Source: BOG-224 sp963783505 (GTDB lineage Bacteria; Acidobacteriota; Terriglobia; Bryobacterales; Bryobacteraceae). From it: 64,000 nucleotides of DNA. Positions 35,175-44,644 of this stretch are shown here, one piece after another. Both the position numbers and the translations under genes were made by a program. The stretch covers positions 1-64,000 of the forward strand of contig CAWAOP010000016.1 in the NCBI GenBank assembly GCA_963783505.1. The letters run 5' to 3'. How positions within the stretch are numbered: the stretch's first letter is position 1; each line of letters starts with the position of its first letter. The notes below the pieces were generated by a model. It did not search any database and had not been told where the DNA came from. It saw nothing but the letters and a program-made list of their open reading frames with translations.

Positions 35175-35312
35175 GCCAAGAGCAATTCCTTGCGTACCGA
35201 TACGCTCGGTTTCACGCGAGTTCCTCCGGAATGGAGGGTTTCATCACTACTGTGTCGCACACCCGTGCCCCTGGAGTCTCTACATTTTCGGCTGCATGGG
35301 GTAATGCTCTGG

Positions 35313-35905
35313 TTTGTATCAGGGCATGGCTTCAGCCGAACCGATGCGAAGGAAATAGGGCTTTAGCCCCTGTTTATGGCGCGACCTGCACGCAACGCTT
35401 TTCCGGACAGCATCCTGAGCTCGGCTCGTACGTTCTTCGCCACCACCAGGACCAGCCAAGGCCGCGCGTTGCTGCAGTCGGAACGGAATGCCACGTTGTT
35501 AATCGACGTGCTTCGCTCCTACGTAGTGGCCAGGAAATTCCGTCTCCACGACTTTGTTGTCATGCCGGACCATTTACATGTATTGTTGACCGTCGGGGGC
35601 GACATGACAGTGGAAAGGGCGATGCAGTTTATCAAGGGGGGATTCTCGTACCGCTTGAAGAAGGAATATGGCTATGTGGGAGAGGTTTGGCAACCCGGCT
35701 TCTCCGAGACGCGTGTGGTGGATCGGCCGAGCTTCCTGAAGCACCGGGAGTACATTGCGGGGAACCCGGTGAAGGCGGGGCTGGCCGATTCGCCCGAGGA
35801 ATTCCCGTATTGTTTCACTTACCTAGCAAGGAGAAAGGCACCAGGGGCTAAAGCCGTGGATTGATTGCATTCTACGGCACGGCTAAAGCCATGCCCTGAT
35901 ACAAA
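35313..35905 (+). mobile_element. RAYT unit bounded by 18-bp inverted repeats
   Basis: TTTGTATCAGGGCATGGC at 35313-35330 and its perfect complement at 35888-35905 bound a 593-bp unit holding the transposase gene. Inside these are a second pair of inverted pieces: GGGCTTTAGCCCC at 35358-35370 and GGGGCTAAAGCC at 35844-35855. The same order of outer and inner pieces recurs without the gene at 52,235 and 56,176. Confidence 0.75.
35376..35864 (+). CDS. REP-associated tyrosine transposase (RAYT, Y1/IS200-like)
   Basis: A 162-residue Y1-type transposase. It carries the HUH motif in VVMPDHLHVLLTV, a conserved catalytic Tyr in GGFSYRLKKEY and YIAGNPVKAGLADSPEEFPY, typical of the RAYT group. RAYTs recognise and cleave REP palindromes as single strands and are thought to spread them. 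REP copies flank it on both sides at about 50 and 10 bases. Start is ATG 35376. The gene is intact and may be functional. Confidence 0.93.
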   Translation: MARPARNAFPDSILSSARTFFATTRTSQGRALLQSERNATLLIDVLRSYVVARKFRLHDFVVMPDHLHVLLTVGGDMTVERAMQFIKGGFSYRLKKEYGYVGEVWQPGFSETRVVDRPSFLKHREYIAGNPVKAGLADSPEEFPYCFTYLARRKAPGAKAVD

Positions 35906-36334
35906 GCATGGGGTTGGCATGAACGAGGGGCGGTGGAACTCTGAGGAAGCCCACCCGGAAATGTAGAAACTCCAGCGGCACCCTCGAAAACACACGAGTC
36001 GGATTCTGTAAGCCCTGTGTTTTCATTACAATCGTTGGCCAACAGCGGCGGCCAGGGAACACGACTAAAGGTCGTGCCCTGTTACAAGGCAATCGCTCCG
36101 AATTTCATCCTTGCGGATACAGGCTGCCTTCATAATGGGGCTGATACATACCACCCAACTTCGGAATTCAGGCTACTGACGTTCGCATATTATAGAGCCG
36201 AGTCAAACGGTTCGGCCCTCCGCTCGCTCACGCTCGCGGCTCGGTTCGAGGCGGCGCCGTATTATGCGAGCGTCTGTAGGTTGGCGCCGAGGTGAGCGAT
36301 CCCTGGGCGACGGCGGCGGGTTACTGGTAGCGAA
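35906..36334 (+). other. intergenic region with a diverged REP
   Basis: No gene is seen. A diverged REP-like palindrome (CACGAC/GTCGTG with a CCCTGTTACAA tail) lies at 36060-36087. At 36216-36250 there is a GC-rich stretch with CTCCGCTCGCTCACGCTCGC and GGCTCGGTTCG that resembles one arm of the large palindrome at 38,284. The sequence around 36170-36200 is relatively AT-rich and could hold a promoter. Confidence 0.5.
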
Positions 36335-38069
36335 ATGACAGAGACTCGGACGGATCGACTGTTCGCGGCGGCCAGCGCCGCCCTGGTATCGGTCTGCGCG
36401 CTGGCTACCGTCCCGGCGCTGGAAATGGGCGAATTCGACGAATGGCAGTATGCCTACGTCGCTCGAGTTCTCGCTCGCACCGGACACCTCTCGTACAGCG
36501 CCCGGCCCGAGCCCATGCTTGGCGTTCAGGCGTTCTTTGGGGCGGCGCTGATCAGGGTCTTCGGATTCTCCTTTACCATGTTGCGGCTCTCCACGCTGCC
36601 GTTTGCGGCTGGATGCGGCTACTTACTCTACCGGTTGGGGCGCAGCGCCGGTCTGACCCCATCCTTCGCCCTGTTCGGAGCCTGTTCCGTCACGCTGTCA
36701 CCGCTGTTCATCCCGTTCGCCGCCTCGTTCATGACGGATGTTCCGGCGCTGTTCTTCTGGCTGGCTTGCGCATATTGCTGCGTGAGGGGGGCGCAGAGCG
36801 AGAGCTTCGCCCCGGGCCATTTGGTGGCTGGCAGGGGCGGCGGCGGCGGGCATCGCCGGGGGAACCGTGCGCCAGCTCGTTTGGATCGCGCCGCTGCTGG
36901 CGCTTCCGGCCGTGGCGTGGATCAGGCGCAGGGAACGCAAGGTGGCGATCGCGGCGGGTCTGCTCTGGTCCGGTTCGCTGGCCGCCGTAGTTCTGTGCTT
37001 GCGTTGGTTCCTAAGCCAGCCCTTTGCGGATCGGCGCGCCTTTTCCTACGGGCCCATTGGAAGGATACTGGAGTACTTTCATTTGTGGAAGTACAGCGTG
37101 GAGGATCTGCTTTCGGGCGGCGTCGCCTGCCTGTTGCTGGCGTTGCCTATCCTGCTGCTTTATCTGGCGGATATCCGCAGGCGGTTTCACGCCCCCGGCG
37201 CTTTGGCGGCGGGCCTGGCCCTTCCGGGCCTTGCCGTATGGGCCCTGATATTCCGTTTGAAGATGGGGTTCCTGTTGGGCGACATACTGACCGAGTATGG
37301 CATTCTCGAACAAGGTGGAGAGGCTCTTGGATTAAGACCCGAAGTATTACCCGCCCCACTGCGAGGGCTGCTTGCCGTCCTTGTAGTCATGAGCGCAGGC
37401 GTGTTGGCGGCGGGACTGCTCGAGGACGCCAGGCGGCGCGCCCCGTCCGCAAAGGGAGATACGGCCGCGGACGGAAGCGCCGGGTCTTTGCGAATCTTCG
37501 TTTGGGTTCTGGTTCCATCTTGCGTAGTTTACGCCGTGGCGATTCTCTATCGCGGCGTCTTGAACGACCGCTATCTGCTTCCCCTGCTGCCTGCGTTAGC
37601 CGTACCGCTGCTGTGGCGATGCCAACGGATGGTCCGAAGGCGCCCGCCCGTGCTTGGATGGGTGGCGCTCGGCATATTCGCCTGTTACGGAATCGCAATC
37701 ACCCACGACTTCCTGGCGGCCGGCCGCGCCCGGCTTCAGGCGGTGACGGCCTTGACCAGGGCCGGCGTCCCACGCACCAGAATCAGCGCGGGCTTGGAAT
37801 TCGACAATTGGACCGAGCTCGAGCGTTTCGGCCGCTTCCATCTGTCTCGCGATCCGGACTTTCCGAAAGCGGATCGCCCGAAGCATCTGCAGGGCCCGGA
37901 TTGGGAGTGGGAAGCGGTCCCGGGGATCGATCCGGCCTATTTTGTGACCTATTCGACTTTGCATGGGCTTCAGGACGCCGGCTTCCCACATGTTTGGTAT
38001 CGGAGCTGGCTGCCGCCATTCCGGCAACAGGTGTTTACGCTGGCAGTGCCAGTGGGGTTCGGGAAGTAA
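36335..38069 (+). CDS. polytopic membrane protein, GT39-like, first of a tandem pair (frameshifted)
   Basis: The N-terminal 150 residues include a first helix, then EMGEFDEWQYAYVARVLART with acidic residues in the first periplasmic loop, as in GT-C enzymes, and FIPFAASFMTDVPALFFWL. The frame breaks near 36805-36818; AIWWLAGAAAAGIAGGTVRQ resumes one frame on and matches the intact paralog at 38,524. The rest has about nine helices and a soluble C-terminus ending at TAA 38069. About 577 residues after repair. Function is probably transfer of a sugar from a polyprenyl carrier, or a related role. Confidence 0.75.
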
Positions 38070-38222
38070 ATGCCGATACCGTGGCGCGGGCGTCCACGCC
38101 GGGGGCCCTCTGGCGCGGTCGAGAGTCGTCTCGACCTTCAGAAAGTCGGCCTGGCGGCCGACTCTGCAAGCCTGGCGGCCCGCGCCACGAAGCTCCGGAA
38201 CTGTCCGCTAAGTGAACAGTAA

Positions 38223-38249
38223 TGGGCTGAAGCCATGCCCAGATACAAA
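38223..38249 (+). repeat. diverged REP copy
   Basis: GGGCTGAAGCCATGCCCAGATACAA-type sequence, a diverged member of the REP set of this window, lying between the two tandem membrane-protein genes. Confidence 0.6.
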
Positions 38250-38283
38250 GCAGTTGCTAAACGGAACGTCATAAGTAATTGCG

Positions 38284-38353
38284 CCTCCGCTCCCTTACGG
38301 TCGCGGCTCGGTTCGCGGCCTCTCGCCGAGCCGCGACCGTAAGGGAGCGGAGG
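38284..38353. repeat. large perfect palindrome, 28-bp arms
   Basis: Arms 38284-38311 and 38326-38353 are perfectly complementary over 28 bases, separated by a 14-base loop (38312-38325). The arm contains CTCCCTTACGGTCGCGGCTC. There is no T-run after the second arm, so an ordinary intrinsic terminator is unlikely. It lies in the 454-base gap between the paralogous membrane-protein genes, otherwise empty except for a REP copy. A part-arm relative occurs near 36216. Confidence 0.85.
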
Positions 38354-38523
38354 GTGGCGCATACAATAACGTCGCCCTGTTTAACGATGAGTTGGAACCG
38401 TTACTTGCAAACAGCCCCTTAGAATCTTGCGCGGCCCGACGAATCCGAATGGCTTGCGGGGCTGCACGCAGGCTTACGGCGGTCGGCGGATAGGCAAGTT
38501 TCACCGAGGCAGCGAGACAAAGG

Positions 38524-40251
38524 ATGCAGAGAGATCGGCTTTACTCCCTTCTTAGCGCCGCACTGATTGCGGTCTGCGTGCTGGCCACCAGGCCCGTGCT
38601 TGAGATGGGCGAAATAGACGATTGGGCATACATGTTCGTCGCAAAGGGGCTGGCGCTCACTGGCCACATTGTTTACAACGGCGGGCGGGAACCCATGATC
38701 GGCGTTCAGGCCTATTGGGGCGCGCTGCTCATCCGCATCTTCGGTTTCTCGTTCACGCTCTTGCGTTTGTCAACCGTTCCCTTCGCCGCTGGATGCGGCT
38801 TCCTGTTATACCGTCTGGGGCGTTCCGCCGGCCTGAACCCATCCTTCGCGTTGTTCGGAACCGCTACCGTCACACTGTCTCCTCTGTTCATCCCGCTGGC
38901 GGCAACGTTCATGACGGACGTCCCGTCGCTTTTCTTTTGGCTGGCCTGCGTTTACTGCTCGCTGTGCGCCGCTCGGACTTCGAGCGCCGCCCGGGCGGTA
39001 TGCTGGCTAGCGGCCGCGGCGGCGGCGGGCATCGCAGGGGGAACGGTGCGCCAAATCGTATGGATCGTGCCTTTGCTGGCGGTTCCCGCCGCGGCCTATA
39101 TCAGGCGCAGGGAACGCCGGGTGGTCATCGCAGCCGGCTTGCTCTGGTGCGGCACGGTGGCGGCGGAGGCGCTGTGTCTGCGCTGGTTTCTAAGACAACC
39201 CTACATTGCGCAGGGCGGGTTCGTATCTCACGGACCGATCGGGTGGTTTCCCGAATGGCTCAAACTGTGGAAATACGTTGTGGAGGCGGTCCTCGCCGGA
39301 GGCGTCGCCTGCCTGATATTCGTATTGCCGGTCTTGACGCTTTTCCTGGCGGACTGGCGCAAGGGGCTCCGCGCACCCGTCACCCTGGCGATGGGACTGG
39401 CCATTCCGGGCGCGTGTATCTGGGCTTTGGTGTGGCGGCTGCAGCAGGGTCTTTTTGTGGGCGATATTGTCACGGTTTACGGCATCCTGGATCGGGAAAT
39501 CGAGGCGATGGGACTCAAACCCGAAATCCTCCCGCCCGCGGTTTGTATGGCGCTCGCGCTCACCGTAACAATAAGTGCGGCCTTTACGCTGACGGGGCTG
39601 GCTGCATCCGGACGGCGCGGAGGAAACTGGTCGCCGGGTCCCGGTGATCCGGAGGATACTGGCCGGAGTTCCTTACGCCGCTTCGCTTTCGTGTTCGGTC
39701 CGTCGGTTGCGCTATACGCGGTGGCCGTTCTCTGCCGCGTCATTCTCTTCGACCGCTACCTGATCCCTTTGCTCGCATTTCTTGTCATTCCGATGCTGTG
39801 GCGCTACCAGCGAACCGGCCGGGGGAGCCCTTCCGCTCTGGGGTGGGCGGCGGTCGGCGCATTCGCCTTGTATGGTATTGCAACAACCCACGACTTCCTG
39901 GCGGCCGGGCGCGCCCGGCTACAGGCGGCGTCGGTGCTGACCGGGGCGGGAATACCGCGCACCCACATCACCGCGGGACTGGAATACGACGGGTGGACCC
40001 AGGTAGAGCTTTTCGGGCATGTGTACGTGCCTGGAGGCCCCGAGCAGGCCCCGCCGGAGCGAAAGTACCCGGTGGCGACTCCGTTCTGGGCCTGGTACGC
40101 TACTCCCGGGGTGACCCCAGAGTATTTCGTGACCTACACGCGCCTTGCCGGACTGCGGGATGGCCAGTTTCCGCCCATTCATTTCCGGGCTTGGCTACCG
40201 CCGTTCCATCGCGCGGTGTTCACGCAAACCGCGGACCCGATCACCGAATGA
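38524..40251 (+). CDS. polytopic membrane protein, GT39-like, second of a tandem pair
   Basis: An intact 575-residue protein with about ten membrane segments. It is a close paralog of the preceding gene along its full length: LEMGEIDDWAYMFVAKGLAL, FIPLAATFMTDVPSLFFWL, AGIAGGTVRQIVWIVPLL and THDFLAAGRARLQA are shared. The first loop has the acidic pair expected at the catalytic position of a GT-C fold. AAAGG precedes ATG 38524. Its soluble C-terminal 120 residues differ most, so a different acceptor is possible. Confidence 0.8.
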   Translation: MQRDRLYSLLSAALIAVCVLATRPVLEMGEIDDWAYMFVAKGLALTGHIVYNGGREPMIGVQAYWGALLIRIFGFSFTLLRLSTVPFAAGCGFLLYRLGRSAGLNPSFALFGTATVTLSPLFIPLAATFMTDVPSLFFWLACVYCSLCAARTSSAARAVCWLAAAAAAGIAGGTVRQIVWIVPLLAVPAAAYIRRRERRVVIAAGLLWCGTVAAEALCLRWFLRQPYIAQGGFVSHGPIGWFPEWLKLWKYVVEAVLAGGVACLIFVLPVLTLFLADWRKGLRAPVTLAMGLAIPGACIWALVWRLQQGLFVGDIVTVYGILDREIEAMGLKPEILPPAVCMALALTVTISAAFTLTGLAASGRRGGNWSPGPGDPEDTGRSSLRRFAFVFGPSVALYAVAVLCRVILFDRYLIPLLAFLVIPMLWRYQRTGRGSPSALGWAAVGAFALYGIATTHDFLAAGRARLQAASVLTGAGIPRTHITAGLEYDGWTQVELFGHVYVPGGPEQAPPERKYPVATPFWAWYATPGVTPEYFVTYTRLAGLRDGQFPPIHFRAWLPPFHRAVFTQTADPITE

Positions 40252-40290
40252 TATCCAGGCAGTGGCTAAAGCCTTAGACTGCGGATGCTG

Positions 40291-40320
40291 CGGCACGGCT
40301 AAAGCCATGCCCTGATACAA
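40291..40320 (+). repeat. REP palindrome, isolated copy
   Basis: The 30 bases are identical to the REP copies at 35144 and 35875. A GTGGCTAAAGCC piece lies 20 bases upstream, resembling the inner inverted piece of the RAYT unit. Confidence 0.85.
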
Positions 40321-40344
40321 GGCGGGCCTTCAAGTTCCACTTCT

Positions 40345-42120
40345 ATGTCGCACACCCCGGAGAGCAGGTCACTCCACGAGATGTTTTGGGCGTCGACGGA
40401 GAGCCTGGCGCGCGAGGCCAGAAGGACATGGGAACTGCGCTATGCGGAATCTCTAGCCGCGCTTCGCGCTGACGCGCGCGACGAGGAAGCGCGTATCGGA
40501 GCGGCGCGCGCCCTCGGGAAAATGGGCCGCGACGAGGACGCTCTCGGAGTACTCCGGGATGGCGCGCTGCCCGGCGCGACACCCCGGCTGTACCGCGCGT
40601 ATGTAAGCATCCTGGAGCACTGCAACCGCACTTGCGAGGCGATCGAGGCCGCCGGGGCCGGCGCTCGCCTCTTCCCGGACGACGTGTGGCTCCGTCTCAA
40701 GGAAGCGCTCCTGTTGCCCGTGGTTTACAGCTCGCCGGAGGAAATCGACCGCTACCGGGGCCGCTATGAAGAGGGGCTGGCGAGGCTGCGGCAGGAGATT
40801 CATCTCGATACCGGCAAAAGCCGGCGCCGGGCGCTCGCGGGCATTGGCGGCCACACCAATTTCTATCTCGGTTATCAGGCGCGGAACGACCGGGATCTGC
40901 AAGTTCAATACGGAACCCTTGTCCATCGCATCATGGCAGCCAGTTATCCCGATTGGGCAAGGCCACTGGCAAAGACGCCAACACCGGCAGGCGAACCCCT
41001 CCGCTTAGGGTACGTCTCCGCCCGTTTCTGCGACCGGACTACGACCCGATACTTTCTGGGCTGGCTCCGCGGGCATGACCGGGGACGCTTCGCCGTGCAC
41101 GTCTGGCACGCCGGCGCCAAGACGGACCCCGTGACCGACGAGACACGCCGGGTCGCCCACCGGTTCCATCACCTTCCCGGCGGACTGGAAGAGATTTGCG
41201 CCGGCATTCGGGCGGCGGACCTCCACGTCCTCGTTTTTCTGGATGTCGGTCTGGATCCAATCATGACTCAACTGGCCGCGCTCCGTCTGGCTCCGGTGCA
41301 GTGCATGGCTTGGGATCAGCCTATTACGTCGGGCCTGCCCACCATGGACTATTTCCTTTCGAGCGATCTGGCCGAGCCGCCGGACGCCGAGCGGCACTAC
41401 AGCGAACGGCTGGTCAGGCTCCCAGGAGTTGGAGTCGACTACCCGGACCCGGTTTTGCCGCTGCCGTTGCTTTCGCTCGCGCGCAGGGACTTCGGTCTCC
41501 GCGACGATGCAATCGTGTTCCTGTGCTGCCAGGCGGCGTACAAGTTCCTTCCGCAAAACGACGGCGTCCTGGTCGAGATCGCCAGGCGTCTGCCGCTGGC
41601 TCAGTTCGTTTTCACCGTGCAGAACGCCTTGGTCAAGGCGGACCTCCGGCGGCGATTGGAGCAGGCGTTCGCAGCCGCCGGTTTGAGAGCAGGCGACCGT
41701 TGCGTCATGCTGCCTCAACTCGACCGTCTCCGCTACTGGAACCTGCACCGCGTGGCGGATGTGTTTTTGGATACAATCGGCTGGTCCAGCGGAGCTTCGA
41801 TCTTCGACGCGGTCGCCTGCCAGATTCCTGTTGTTACACTGCCTGGTGAGCTCATGCGGAGCCGTCAAGGGTGCGCGATTCTCACGCAGCTTGGGGTTCC
41901 GGAAACCATCGCGAAAAACCGGGAAGAATACGTAGATGCCGCCGTTGGGCTGGCGGGGGATGCAGGCCATCGTCTCGATATCAGGGAGAAAATGAGACGA
42001 AACAGACCGTTGTTGTTCGCGGATAAACGCCCCGCGGCGGCTCTGGAACAGTTCTTCGAATCTTCATGTTCAAGCGCCTGCGCCGGACAGCCGTCCACAA
42101 GCGGACGGGCGAGCGGTTAG
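40345..42120 (+). CDS. GT41-like glycosyltransferase, paralog of the gene at 26,654
   Basis: A 591-residue protein with the same plan: charged N-terminal helix, a few TPR-like helices, then the GT41-type domain from about 215 (LRLGYVSARFCDRTTTRY, VFLDVGLDPIMTQLAALRLA, SGLPTMDYFLSSDLAEPP, YSERLVRLPGVGVDYP). The nucleotide site segments VADVFLDTIGWSSGASIFDA and CQIPVVTLPGELMRSRQG are well conserved. It probably glycosylates proteins. The short N-terminal TPR set contrasts with eukaryotic OGT. The C-terminal 25 residues are Cys/Ser-rich. Confidence 0.8.
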   Translation: MSHTPESRSLHEMFWASTESLAREARRTWELRYAESLAALRADARDEEARIGAARALGKMGRDEDALGVLRDGALPGATPRLYRAYVSILEHCNRTCEAIEAAGAGARLFPDDVWLRLKEALLLPVVYSSPEEIDRYRGRYEEGLARLRQEIHLDTGKSRRRALAGIGGHTNFYLGYQARNDRDLQVQYGTLVHRIMAASYPDWARPLAKTPTPAGEPLRLGYVSARFCDRTTTRYFLGWLRGHDRGRFAVHVWHAGAKTDPVTDETRRVAHRFHHLPGGLEEICAGIRAADLHVLVFLDVGLDPIMTQLAALRLAPVQCMAWDQPITSGLPTMDYFLSSDLAEPPDAERHYSERLVRLPGVGVDYPDPVLPLPLLSLARRDFGLRDDAIVFLCCQAAYKFLPQNDGVLVEIARRLPLAQFVFTVQNALVKADLRRRLEQAFAAAGLRAGDRCVMLPQLDRLRYWNLHRVADVFLDTIGWSSGASIFDAVACQIPVVTLPGELMRSRQGCAILTQLGVPETIAKNREEYVDAAVGLAGDAGHRLDIREKMRRNRPLLFADKRPAAALEQFFESSCSSACAGQPSTSGRASG

Positions 42121-42498
42121 TCCGGCTCGAAGCCACGACTCACGATGAAGACGCGGGTGAGTTTCAAAACGGACGCAATCTATTCACGGCCCGCGGCGGT
42201 TTGTCGCGTAATCAATTGATTCATAAACTAGTTACCAGTTCTGATCGAGCAGCGATCAGCGCCCGGCAGCGCCCTTGCTCCGGCTGGCCGAAGGTGATCG
42301 GCAGCCCCAAATAGTTGCGGCCGGGGCGGCGCAGTTCATGCCATGAGACTTGGTGTTCGTTCGGCTTCATTCAGAGCGGGACGGACTACGGATTCGTACT
42401 AAATCTCCCAATGTAGCGAAATAGTACTTTTTGCGGAGAGTATGGCTTGCACTAGGGCGAGTCACATGCGAATATCGAGAGGTACGGAGGACCAAAGA
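42121..42498 (+). other. intergenic region upstream of a PEP-CTERM gene
   Basis: No convincing gene. ATAGTACT occurs at 42421-42428, also found twice upstream of the exported-protein gene at 48,378. The stretch 42240-42330 reads on the minus strand as a possible short conserved-like peptide but lacks a start and is interrupted. A GGAGG ribosome-binding site for the next gene is at 42486-42490. Confidence 0.45.
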
Positions 42499-43143
42499 AT
42501 GCGACGTTTACTGTTTCTGAGTCTGATTGTTCTAGCCGTGAGCGCGATTCCGACATACGCCAGTTCCCTCGGCATTTGCTATGGAATCGCCGGGAACCTG
42601 GTGCAGAACTGCGGGTTCGAAACCGGCCTGGAAGATTTTTCGAATTGGACCGTGCCAGGTCAATCGACGGGTATTACGGGTGTTGAGTGCCAAAACCCGC
42701 CTACTAGCATTGGCAGCCCGAACAGCGGCATGTGTGACGCCTATTCGGGAGATTACCAGGTAGACACCATCAGCCAGACGATTAGTGGCCTGAACATCGG
42801 CGACAACTACCAGTTGTCGGCTTATATAGCCGACGACCCCGACAACAGCTTCGGCGCCTCGACGTGGTCTGTCTCCTTCGGGGGGAACGTGATCGACTCG
42901 GGGGATGACTCGGGTTCAGGAGGCTACGCCTATACTCTAAAATCGTATATCGTCAATGCGGCGGCGACCTCGGCCACCATCCAGTTCGGGTTCGAGCAGC
43001 ACACTGAGTACTATGACTTGGACGACGTATCGCTTGTGGATCTGGGCGCTCCGTCCGCCACTCCGGAACCCGCGGCGTATCTGCTGGTGAGCGGCGCTCT
43101 GCTCGGCTTCGGAATGTTTCGACGGAAGAAGCGTCAGGCGTAA
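42499..43143 (+). CDS. PEP-CTERM-anchored exported protein
   Basis: A 214-residue secreted protein starting at ATG 42499: basic MRRLL, hydrophobic signal peptide through AIPTYAS, a beta-rich central domain with NCGFETGLEDFSNWTVPG, which resembles carbohydrate-binding-like modules of exported proteins, and a C-terminal TPEPAAYLLVSGALLGFG plus basic FRRKKRQA. The last part is the PEP-CTERM signal handled by an exosortase, which cleaves and transfers the protein during EPS-linked surface sorting. No exosortase gene is in this window. An intrinsic terminator follows. Confidence 0.92.
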   Translation: MRRLLFLSLIVLAVSAIPTYASSLGICYGIAGNLVQNCGFETGLEDFSNWTVPGQSTGITGVECQNPPTSIGSPNSGMCDAYSGDYQVDTISQTISGLNIGDNYQLSAYIADDPDNSFGASTWSVSFGGNVIDSGDDSGSGGYAYTLKSYIVNAAATSATIQFGFEQHTEYYDLDDVSLVDLGAPSATPEPAAYLLVSGALLGFGMFRRKKRQA

Positions 43144-43250
43144 GAGCCCGATCCCGGGGTTGCCCGGACTCTGGCTCGGCGGTTAGGTCGCGTTCTGGTC
43201 CTCCACAATGCGCCTGCCTGGAAGCCGGAGAACAGTTTGAAATCGCTTAC

Positions 43251-43282
43251 AAAGGAGGAGCCCGATGGGCTCCTCCTTTTTT
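43251..43282 (+). terminator. intrinsic terminator
   Basis: GGAGGAGCCC (43254-43263), a GAT loop and GGGCTCCTCC (43267-43276), followed by TTTTTT. The perfect 10-bp stem and T-run form a strong rho-independent terminator about 110 bases after the PEP-CTERM gene. Confidence 0.95.
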
Positions 43283-43435
43283 CCGTTGTGAGCCGCGTTC
43301 GGTGGGGTTCCAGCGGTTCTGTCGGGAACGAGCCCGCCGGAGTCCAGTGGGCGGTAATGCTATACCCCTACGCTGTCCGCTTGCTTTTCCCGCCGCACGG
43401 ATTCAGGATCGGATCGTCCCTCCTTCAAGCTCCCC

Positions 43436-44644
43436 ATGCTCAGACAGTGCGGGCCGTCCGTGCGCTCTAATTCAATCGAACTCGATCTGCTGATCGCGTG
43501 CGGAAGCCCGGCTCTCGATAATCGCCGCGCCCGATGCGCCGAATTAGCGGCTCTGCCTTTGAACTGGCCAGTGCTTTTCCATCTGGCGGATCATCAAGGA
43601 CTGATCCCACTACTCGCGCGCGCACTGAGCGAAGCGATCCCTCCCGACAGCCCCATCCGAGCCGAACAGCGCGAGGTTCTGCACTCGATCCAGGAACTGT
43701 CGGCTTCAAAGGCCCTGCGAAGTCTGGCGATGGCCGGGGAAATCAAACGGATCTGCGCCAGGTTCGAGGGCGCCGGCCTCGCGCCGATCACGTTTAAAGG
43801 ACCGACTCTTGCCCTTCTCGCTTATGGCGGGCTGGCTTTGCGCGACTCCACCGATGTCGATCTTTTCGTGCCGCGCTCCCAACTGACGGCAGCCATCGAG
43901 TTGTTCAAGGCGGACGGCTACGCGAAACGTGCCACGGCATGGGGCGAGGGATTCGCGGGGGAGTTCGAAATTGCCATGCAGCATCCGGCCCACGACTGGG
44001 CGCTCGACCTTCACTGGCAGCTTATGCCCCCTTACTTCCTGAGAATGGCGCCAGCGCGAGTAGCGGAGCGCTCCATCCGGGTGCGCACGGGGGGCTACGG
44101 AGTCCGCACGTTACGAACGGAAGACCACCTTCTTTTCCTGGCCATTCACGCCGCTCGGGAGGGGTGGGGCATGGTCCGCTTTGCGTGCGACATTGCGGGC
44201 CTGATAGCGCGCTGCCCGATAGACTGGGATGACCTCGATCGCGAATCCGTCCGGGCGGGCTGCCGTCGCGCTGTCGGAGTGGCGCTGCTTCTGGCGAACG
44301 AACTCTGCCATGCGCCGGTTCCGCGGGAGGCGTTGGAACGCCAGCGCCGCGACCCGGCCGTGGAGCGGGCGGCTGCCGAGGCGCGCTCGCGCATCGGCAG
44401 CGACGTGCATGGACCGGAAGGCGAACGGACCGGAGCGAGTTTTCACTTGCGCATTATGGAACGGGCGCGGGACCGGGCCCGCTATCTCTGGCGCCGGGCC
44501 GTGCAGCCCAATCATCTCGACGCGGAGTGGGTGAAACTGCCTGACCGCTTCTGGCCCGCATACTACGCGCTTCGGCCGGTGCGCGTGGCAGGCCGCGCGC
44601 TGGGGCTATGGGGGGACGATGAACGAAGGATCCGCACAACGTAG
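43436..44644 (+). CDS. nucleotidyltransferase-family protein
   Basis: A 402-residue protein of the uncharacterised nucleotidyltransferase family (PF14907-like): FKGPTLALLAYGGLALRDST followed by DVDLFVPRSQL, with the DxD of a nucleotidyltransferase palm, then HPAHDWALDLHW, whose acidic residue would be the third metal ligand. The C-terminal half is helical. Such proteins are often found in EPS clusters, and relatives occur beside lasso peptide genes in other bacteria. Substrate is unknown. It overlaps the following membrane-protein gene by 26 bases. Confidence 0.75.
   Translation: MLRQCGPSVRSNSIELDLLIACGSPALDNRRARCAELAALPLNWPVLFHLADHQGLIPLLARALSEAIPPDSPIRAEQREVLHSIQELSASKALRSLAMAGEIKRICARFEGAGLAPITFKGPTLALLAYGGLALRDSTDVDLFVPRSQLTAAIELFKADGYAKRATAWGEGFAGEFEIAMQHPAHDWALDLHWQLMPPYFLRMAPARVAERSIRVRTGGYGVRTLRTEDHLLFLAIHAAREGWGMVRFACDIAGLIARCPIDWDDLDRESVRAGCRRAVGVALLLANELCHAPVPREALERQRRDPAVERAAAEARSRIGSDVHGPEGERTGASFHLRIMERARDRARYLWRRAVQPNHLDAEWVKLPDRFWPAYYALRPVRVAGRALGLWGDDERRIRTT

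Noticed and set aside
33886..40320. CRISPR array
   Set aside because: The repeats here are palindromic, unequally spaced and on both strands; no regular repeat-spacer pattern and no cas genes are present.
42240..42330. Gene remnant on the minus strand
   Set aside because: About 30 residues look coding-like but there is no start, no family match and stops on both sides.
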